From NCBI GenBank assembly GCA_017654935.2, contig CM065699.1, positions 12,225,100-12,289,099 on the forward strand: a stretch of 64,000 nt of DNA. The letters are read 5' to 3'. Position numbers and translations under genes: made by a program. Positions within the stretch are counted from its first letter, which is position 1. Each line of letters begins with the position of its first letter. The stretch is from Phymorhynchus buccinoides. Its lineage: Eukaryota; Mollusca; Gastropoda; Neogastropoda; Raphitomidae. Positions 58,555 through 64,000 of this stretch are shown here, one piece after another. Under the pieces are notes generated by a model, which saw nothing but the letters and a program-made list of their open reading frames with translations, was not told the origin of the DNA and made no database searches.

Positions 58555-59120
58555 AGCTGAGAGGTTTTTAATCGCTGAGACGAAGGTTCGGGGAGCTATT
58601 GTTTCTGTCTGATCCGTCCGTGCCTCCGTCCGTCCGTCCGGCTATTCGTCCGTTTTCTCAAAAAGTATTCAGTCTATCATCATCAAATTTGGTATACTAG
58701 TTTGCCAAGATGAAAGCTATCCGCTGATGTATTTAAGATAGTTTTACATTAAGGTCAAGGTCGCACCAGTTACGGGGTTCAAACCCCGAAACACATAATC
58801 GCTAATATCTCGCGAAGTTTTGCATGTATTTCAATGCAGGTTTTTTCACAACATTTCTTGATGAATGGTCTATAACACAGTTGTCATGAATTATTCTGTG
58901 CGCGCCTGTGCGCATGATCACGCGCGCTCAAATCACGGGTCCAAACCCCAAGGCTATATATAAAAACTATTCAGTTACGTGCTGTTTTGATGTGTTTTTA
59001 TGTAGTTACGTGCTGTTTTGATGCGTTTTTATGTATGTGCACAGTCGACACATTCCAATTTCGGAGTAGCTCGGTGATACTGCGAGGGGACTTTGCAGCC
59101 GCCCGGCGTTGCACTTGTTA
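58555..59120. repeat. Unclassified dispersed repeat with (CCGT)n and tandem TACGTGCTGTTTTGATG
   Basis: CGTCCGTCCGTCCG at 58627, AAGGTCAAGGTCGCACC at 58752, a B-box-like CGGGGTTCAAACCCCG at 58775, and GTTACGTGCTGTTTTGATG twice (58974 and 59006) are present. It ends near 59095 with GCCGCCCGGCGTTGCACTTG, similar to the foldback ends at 171-240 and 4372-4430. Confidence 0.5.
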
Positions 59121-59280
59121 TATTTTGTTTTGGGCAAATCTGCCTTTTAGTCATGCTCATAGTACAGTTTTGAGATGTTGGTGTATTTATCAAGGAGGTT
59201 TTTGAATTGTGTTAGATTTTGTGCTCGTTTAATATGTGCTTGGACGTTGGTTGTTTTTTTCAATTTCTCTTTTTCCCCAG

Positions 59281-59418
59281 GTGATTTGTCCTCCTTCTTC
59301 AGCCAGGCGGAGAAACAGAAGCTAGTGCTGAAGGAGATAGAGTCCATTCGTGCATCGGAGAGCGAGGTGTTTATCCCAGGCTACGACAACATGAAGCTGT
59401 ACGCTGGAAAGAGCATCA
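59281..59418 (+). CDS. ANO10: Anoctamin-10, coding exon 3
   Basis: The acceptor is CTCTTTTTCCCCAG|GTGATT, a strong pyrimidine tract, phase 1. The reading is DLSSFFSQAEKQKLVLKEIE, SIRASESEVFIPGYDNMKLY, AGKSI. The ANO10 counterpart is FLT.AE.Q.I+..ELE.+R......IPGY...KLYPGKSL, so the alignment is unambiguous. The donor is CATCA|GTCAGT, phase 1. Confidence 0.92.
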
Positions 59419-59512
59419 GTCAGTATCATGCTTTCTTAAATCATTGTGCTTGAATGGTTGTTGCCATGATTTGTAACCAGCCGCGAATCGAAAGCTGGTT
59501 AATGTTTTGAGG

Positions 59513-59594
59513 GAGGTCTGTTTGTTCCTGGATATCTATCTGTCTATATATCTATCTATCTATCTCTCTCTCTCTCTATCTCTCTATATATCTC

Positions 59595-59629
<35 letters not shown>

Positions 59630-60045
59630 GTCTACCTATCAATCTATCTATCTATGTTGCCACAATAACATTTGAACATGTGGACCTAGGAGGTTCAAAC
59701 TTTGCATGCGGATAGGCAGTTAGGATATCTAGGCCAAGTTCAAAAATGAAGGTCAGTGATCAAAGGCCAAGGTCTTTGTTGACGTTTTTGTGTGTGCAAG
59801 ACACTGGTCTAAGGGAAACAAATCTTGCCTTAAAACCAGCGACCAACAGCACCTTGTTACTTCCCTTTACTTGTCTTTAAGGGACGTAGTGCTCAGCTCT
59901 TACTCTGTCAAATTTTGCATGTGAAATAGGTAGCTAGGATATCAAGGCTAAGTTCGAACATGAAGATCTTTGGTCAGAGGTCAAGGTCACAAACCCGAAA
60001 ATGCTACAGAGCAGCTGGTTGATCTAGCGTTTTTACGCTCTGGTT
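59513..60045 (+). repeat. AAGGTCAAGGTC dispersed repeat, copies 2 and 3, with (TATC)n
   Basis: Copy 2 (59513-59790) carries a TATC microsatellite at 59540-59655 and AGGCCAAGTTCAAAAATGAA. Copy 3 (59880-60045) has AAATTTTGCATGTGAAATAG, CAGAGGTCAAGGTCAC and GCAGCTGGTTGATCTAGCGT. Both align with 52130-52340. Confidence 0.78.
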
Positions 60046-60187
60046 TGCTTTGTTAACTCTGGTGAATAGTTCATGTCTTTTTCTGTTTTGGTCTTAGTCT
60101 GTCCCTTTAAAAAATACTTTTACCCCGTTTTACGGACTATAAGGCGCATTACTATATTATCCATATTGTGAGGCTCAGGGTTGAGAA

Positions 60188-60465
60188 GGAAGGTGGCAGA
60201 GTGGTTAAGACGTTCACCTGCCAATTTCTGTGCGTGAGTGACCCGGGTTCGAATCCGGGCCTTTCCTTTTCTTTCTAGTTCGACGGGAAAATTGAACTGA
60301 ACGTCAAGTCTTTTGGATTGGGACAGGACTTAAGCTAGTCTGACGCATGCGCTTTACGCACATAAACATTCCACGGCAGTTAAGAGTTGGTGAGAGCTAG
60401 GAGAAATCCTGCTTCCTGATATGATCAAATTGATAGCTATGTTTCCAAAGTCCACCCCCCAAAAA
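60188..60465 (+). mobile_element. tRNA-derived SINE (type 2), plus copy
   Basis: The A box GGTGGCAGAGTGGTTAAGAC and a perfect B box GGGTTCGAATCC (about 60246) are about 50 nt apart, with flanking GGGCC pairing. The body ATTGAACTGAACGTCAAGTC, GGGACAGGACTTAAGC and GAAATCCTGCTTCCTGATAT matches the minus copy at 33912-34182. The tRNA head no longer folds into a full cloverleaf with a clear anticodon arm, so it is a SINE and not a tRNA gene. Confidence 0.87.
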
Positions 60466-60863
60466 AGAAGAAAAAAAAGTGGTGCTGTACTTGTGGCAAT
60501 GTACTCTCCATGTGGGAGCAACCTGAATGTCACAGATTTAAGTCTCTGTGGCTAGAATATACCAAATTTAAAAAAAAACTTTTTAGTTTGAGGAAAAAAA
60601 TATTGCCTTTTAATTTAGTTTGTAACATGTGCTAATCATCGTCTTTTTTTTTTCTTCCAAAGCTAGTTCTCTTAATTTCAAGAGATTGGGGAAGGTCATG
60701 TCTTTTTCAAAGGGAATCCCCTATATTGTAGACACCATCTTTCTGTCCCTCAGTAGGTTTGTTAGGAATTTATAATAGAAAAGACTGGGTGGTGTGGGGG
60801 ATAAGCAATATGCTACCATTGTGCAATTCTTTCAGAATGCCCTCTGTAGTTGCCACTCTCTTT

Positions 60864-60894
<31 letters not shown>

Positions 60895-60974
60895 CATGTA
60901 CCGTATATGTGTGCACTCCATGTGCATGAGTGTCCGTGCATGTGCATGCATACATTTATATGTGTGTTTTTCAG
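60466..60974. other. ANO10 intron, no gene seen
   Basis: Contains poly-A/T patches and a GT run at 60867-60893. No coding sequence. Confidence 0.55.
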
Positions 60975-61097
60975 TTAAGAAGTACCAGAGTGGGGAGTTG
61001 GTGGTGCAGATGTTTCCGCTACACGAGGAGGAGAAAATCAAACGTCTGGGAGACCAGTGGTACAAACTCAACAAACTGTTCAGTCTGCAGCCCATCC
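60975..61097 (+). CDS. ANO10: Anoctamin-10, coding exon 4
   Basis: The acceptor is GTGTTTTTCAG|TTAAG, phase 1. The reading is IKKYQSGELVVQMFPLHEEE, KIKRLGDQWYKLNKLFSLQP, I. ANO10 has ..+...G+++Q+FPLH....L..L...W......QP+D in this place. The donor is CATCC|GTACGT, phase 1. It completes the cytosolic domain before TM1. Confidence 0.92.
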
Positions 61098-61234
61098 GTA
61101 CGTTCCATCCATTGTGCACGTGTCTTTTTGTTGTTGCATATTCGTTTGTTCCTTCCAGTGTGTTCATGTTCCATCCAATGTGTACGCATTCTTCAATGTC
61201 TTCATGTTCTTAATGTGTACCATTAAAAAAAAAT

Positions 61235-61380
61235 GTAAGGCGCTACTGATTATAAGGCGCACCCCCAAATTTAACACAAAATTCATTTTGTTACTCTTGG
61301 TTTTTTGTTGTTGTATTTTATCAGTCACATTCTATGGCGCAGGGGTCTCAGTCTGGGGAAAAAGTATTATAATCTATTCT
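61235..61380. mobile_element. MITE family C, partial copy
   Basis: ACTGATTATAAGGCGCACCC, TTTAACACAAAATTCA, TCTATGGCGCAGGGGTCTCA and AAAAAGTATTATAATC follow the order of the complete element at 62076-62255. It lies in the ANO10 intron between exons 4 and 5. Confidence 0.78.
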
Positions 61381-62075
61381 ATCATGTTACCGTTTCACTA
61401 CGAATGAGTTATTCCTTCCAATTTGGAGCAAATGCCAATTTACCAAAGACCAAAAAGTTCTAGTCTTAACAAGACTAGATTACTTCCCTTGGTCTACACA
61501 GCCAATACCACTAAGCTGCCGTGGATCCCACTCGCTACGTCACTTACGGGGAGGCAACTTTAAATCATAATAAATTTTTTCCAACTTGGAGCAGCCATGT
61601 TGTTCTTTGCTCTTGCAATTATTTCGTTTTTCTAACTTATTCTAGTCGCCATCCTCCTCTGTTTGGGTTGCCCCTTTGCCTTGGGGCTACAGGTTTGTCG
61701 GCACGTAGTTTGGGGGAATTATTTTCACGTTTTTCATTGCTAAAGTATTATATTCTGTAAGATAACGGTACCTGTTCCTTTCAATATATGTACATGAGGA
61801 AAAATCAAAAGCCATTCAGCATCATTAAAGAAAAGAAAGATAAACAGAAATAAGCAAACATAGAAGAAAAAGGTCAGCAACTTCTGAAATGATAAATATC
61901 TGGTCAAAGTATCTTTTGGTTTATTTTCATTATTTCCCACACATCCAGAAAAAAAGAAAACCCTAGCTAGTTTAATGAAAACTTCTATTATGTCTGGTTG
62001 CCTCATGTTTTGTGACAGATGAAAGTCAGTTGGATAGATGCGAATGTTGTTATTGTTAATGCTGTGCACACATAC
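61381..62075. other. ANO10 intron, no gene seen
   Basis: No recognised repeat or exon. Confidence 0.5.
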
Positions 62076-62255
62076 ACCATATTTTTCAGACTATAAGACG
62101 CACCTGATTATAAAGCACCCCCCCAAAATTTTAAACAAAATTCAGATTCTGTGATTGTATTTTCTTACTATATTAGTATTCATATTATATAAGGCACAGG
62201 GGTCTCAGTTTGCGAGAGAAAAAAAAGTATCGCCTTATAGTCCGAAAAATACGGT
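62076..62255. mobile_element. Complete MITE family C (180 bp)
   Basis: The left end ACCATATTTTTCAGACTATA and the right end CTTATAGTCCGAAAAATACG-GT are inverted repeats of about 25 bp. The centre carries TATAAGGCACAGGGGTCTCA and an A run before GTATCGCC. A family with a CCGTATTTTTCGGACTATAA-type end is widespread in animal genomes. Partial copies in this window are at 31650, 56170 and 61235; a short ACTATAAGGCGCATT piece is at 60138. Confidence 0.87.
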
Positions 62256-62748
62256 ACGTGCAAGTTCCATGCGGAAACCCAAGTGCAATCCGCAAGAAAA
62301 CACCCAAACACACAACCTGGAAGTAAGAAATATGAGAGTGTGCCCATTACATGCGGTAACCCATCCACTTATTTCTTATGTAAGTGCAGTGATGTCCCTA
62401 AGCACCGGTCATAGGACATTGACCTATTAAAGTTGAAAATGTCGCATTGTGTTTTTCTCCCCTGTCAGGACAAATGTCTGATTAAATTTTTGACACTGGT
62501 GAACTTTGTATTGATTTTTTGTAAGAGCCAGGACATTGTCCTATTAATTTATTTTATCTCAGGACAGTTTGTCACTTTTCGATCCTCGGTACCGTGTATG
62601 AGGTTTCCATACAGAATTTGCTGATTGCAGATCTAATGCACACAGTGCCTTATTGTTGTGATTCCTATTCTTACTTCCCCCTCCCTCTCCCACTCTCTCT
62701 AATGAGAGCACATGAAAACTTGTACAATATTTTTTATTCACTGTGCAG

Positions 62749-62968
62749 ACGATATTCAGCAATACTTTGGGGAGAAGATCGCCCTGTATTTCGCCTTCCT
62801 TGGGATCTACACCATCTCCCTGATCCCCCCGGCCCTCATTGGAATTGTCTACTTCCTCACCTCATGGCACAGTGTCTACAGGGAAGCCCTGTTCGCCATC
62901 TTCAACCTGGTCTGGTCCACTGTGTTTCTTGAGGGGTGGAAGCGTTACTGCTCAGAGCTAGCATACAG
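62749..62968 (+). CDS. ANO10: Anoctamin-10, coding exon 5 (TM1 and TM2)
   Basis: The acceptor is CACTGTGCAG|ACGATA, phase 1. The reading is HDIQQYFGEKIALYFAFLGI, YTISLIPPALIGIVYFLTSW, HSVYREALFAIFNLVWSTVF, LEGWKRYCSELAYR. The signature I..YFGE.IALYF.FL...T.ALIP.A+IG (entering TM1) and FA.FNL+WST+.LE.WKR....L.Y+WG (TM2) is diagnostic of anoctamins, and the ALIP/VYF variant matches ANO10. The donor is TACAG|GTAGGC, phase 2. Confidence 0.96.
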
Positions 62969-63179
62969 GTAGGCTATTTTTGCATCTATGAACATCTGTG
63001 GAAGTTAAGAAATGAGTTCCTTGAAGTTTCTTTTTTATTATATTTGAAGCGCTTGAAAATCGGTTGAAAGGGACACTTTTATTAGTTTCTTGTACAAATC
63101 TGTAAAAAGTGGCTACTGGTTAAATAACCGTACCTGTTTTTAGTGTTTAATATCCAGTGCTCATGTTTATGCGTGTGTA

Positions 63180-63328
63180 TGTCACTGTGTATGTGTGTGT
63201 CACTCTGTGTGTGTCACTCTCTGTGTGTGTGTGTGTTTATGAGTGTGTGTGTGTACTTTGCAATGTGTGTGTATCTGTGAATGTGTTTGCTTATAGACAA
63301 GCTTTGCAGTGTGTGTGTTTGTGTTTAT

Positions 63329-63365
<37 letters not shown>

Positions 63366-63477
63366 ACTCTGTGTGTGTGTACTTTGCAATGTGTGTGTGT
63401 CTGTGAATGTATTTGCTTACAGACAAGTTTTGCAGTTTGTGTGTGTGTGTGTTTATGAGTGTATGTATTCACACACA

Positions 63478-63551
<74 letters not shown>

Positions 63552-63590
63552 TGCACATGTGCAGCGCAATGTGTATATGTGTGTGTGTGT
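63180..63590. repeat. (GT)n and (CA)n microsatellites with TTTGCAATGTGTGTG repeats
   Basis: GT-rich minisatellite (GTACTTTGCAATGTGTGTGT at 63253 and 63380, GCTTATAGACAAG/GCTTACAGACAAG pair) followed by a pure CA run at 63481-63548. Confidence 0.93.
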
Positions 63591-63683
63591 GTAGAATAAG
63601 GTCTTTATTTTTTAAAATTAAAAAACCCTGATATGACATCTGTAAAAAGTTTGTTAATCTGTTACTGTAAGTAAAAACGCATA

Positions 63684-63932
63684 CAGTGGAGCCTCCCTTA
63701 TAAGAAAATCATCCAAAATGAGATCTTATAAGGGAGGGGTCTTATAAGGGAGGGATCTTATAAGGGAGGGGTCTTATAAGGGAGGGGTCTTATAAGGGAG
63801 GGGTCTTATAAGGGAGGGGTCTTATAAAGGAGGTAATTTTAATACTTACAAAGAAGGGCAATGTCTCAGAGAAGTAGTTCTTATGTGGGATGGAGTCTTA
63901 TAATGGGAGGTCTTATAAGGGAGGTTCTACTG
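63684..63932. mobile_element. MITE family G with TA flanks and internal ~16-bp tandem expansion
   Basis: Starts CAGTGGAGCCTCCCTTATAA and ends TTATAAGGGAGGTTCTACTG, inverted repeats of about 20 bp flanked by TA on both sides (63682-63683 and 63933-63934), as in Tc1/mariner-type MITEs. Near the left end the motif CTTATAAGGGAGGGGT is repeated about seven times. The right end is 18 bp before the ANO10 acceptor AG. Confidence 0.88.
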
Positions 63933-63952
63933 TACGATAAACCCCCCGACAG

Positions 63953-64000
63953 GTGGGGAACCATCGACACCGCCAAATCCAAATTCGAGGAGCCCCGCGC
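63953..64000 (+). CDS. ANO10: Anoctamin-10, coding exon 6 (runs off the window)
   Basis: The acceptor is CCCCCCGACAG|GTGGGG, phase 2. It completes the Arg codon then reads WGTIDTAKSKFEEPR, matching the ANO10 signature YRWGT...KRKFEEPRP after TM2. The exon and the remaining TM segments and Ca2+-binding helices continue beyond 64000. Confidence 0.93.
   Translation, partial: MGNHRHRQIQIRGAPR

Noticed and set aside
60188..60265. Functional tRNA gene
   Set aside because: A and B boxes are good, but the anticodon and acceptor arms do not pair cleanly and the sequence continues into a SINE body shared with 33912-34182.

Overview
The window is eukaryotic nuclear DNA, very rich in simple repeats ((GT)n, (CT)n, poly-G runs up to 67 nt) and in degraded transposons, with exons scattered between long introns. 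The repeat landscape (Jockey/CR1-like LINE tails, Penelope GIY-YIG, tRNA-derived SINEs, TA-flanked MITEs, TTAGGG interstitial repeats) together with the two multi-exon genes fits an animal, most likely a mollusc and plausibly a marine gastropod. The species guess is inference; no species-diagnostic gene is present.

Three host genes are supported. (1) A plus-strand GT14 core-2/I-branching beta-1,6-N-acetylglucosaminyltransferase (GCNT family) has four coding exons at about 5084-5344, 15964-16301, 19280-19512 and 22859-23178. Intron phases are mutually consistent and the C-terminus is complete, but the N-terminal membrane anchor was not found. (2) A minus-strand single-coding-exon leucine-rich-repeat transmembrane receptor-like protein lies at 41250-43109 (619 aa): signal peptide, about 14 LRRs with caps, one TM, an acidic tail and a C-terminal PDZ-ligand-like end. 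(3) The 5' part of a plus-strand anoctamin-10 (ANO10/TMEM16K) gene has six exons from 51396 to the window edge, covering the cytosolic dimerisation domain and the first two TM segments. The rest lies beyond 64000.

Layout: 1-5000 is stacked transposon debris (LINE tails on both strands, foldbacks). 5-23 kb is the GCNT gene, whose introns hold two complete 1.5-1.7 kb LTR-like insertions in opposite orientation, each with a perfect 5-bp target duplication; TA-flanked palindromic MITEs; a telomere-like array; a Penelope endonuclease relic; a Tc1 transposase relic; and several TTAACCC-ended MITEs. 23-41 kb is intergenic: microsatellites, minisatellites of 38 and 74 bp, foldback arrays, a two-ORF LINE relic and SINEs. 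41-44.5 kb is the LRR gene with a 12 x 80 bp minisatellite just upstream. 45-51 kb holds LINE 3' ends and a poorly understood AT-rich stretch. 51-64 kb is ANO10 with intronic MITEs and SINEs, one MITE ending about 20 bp before a splice acceptor.

The three genes are not functionally linked in any way the sequence shows: one is a Golgi glycosyltransferase, one a cell-surface receptor-like protein and one an ER-type anoctamin. Splice boundaries were placed by reading GT/AG sites and frames by eye; all family calls are from remembered motifs, with no database search.
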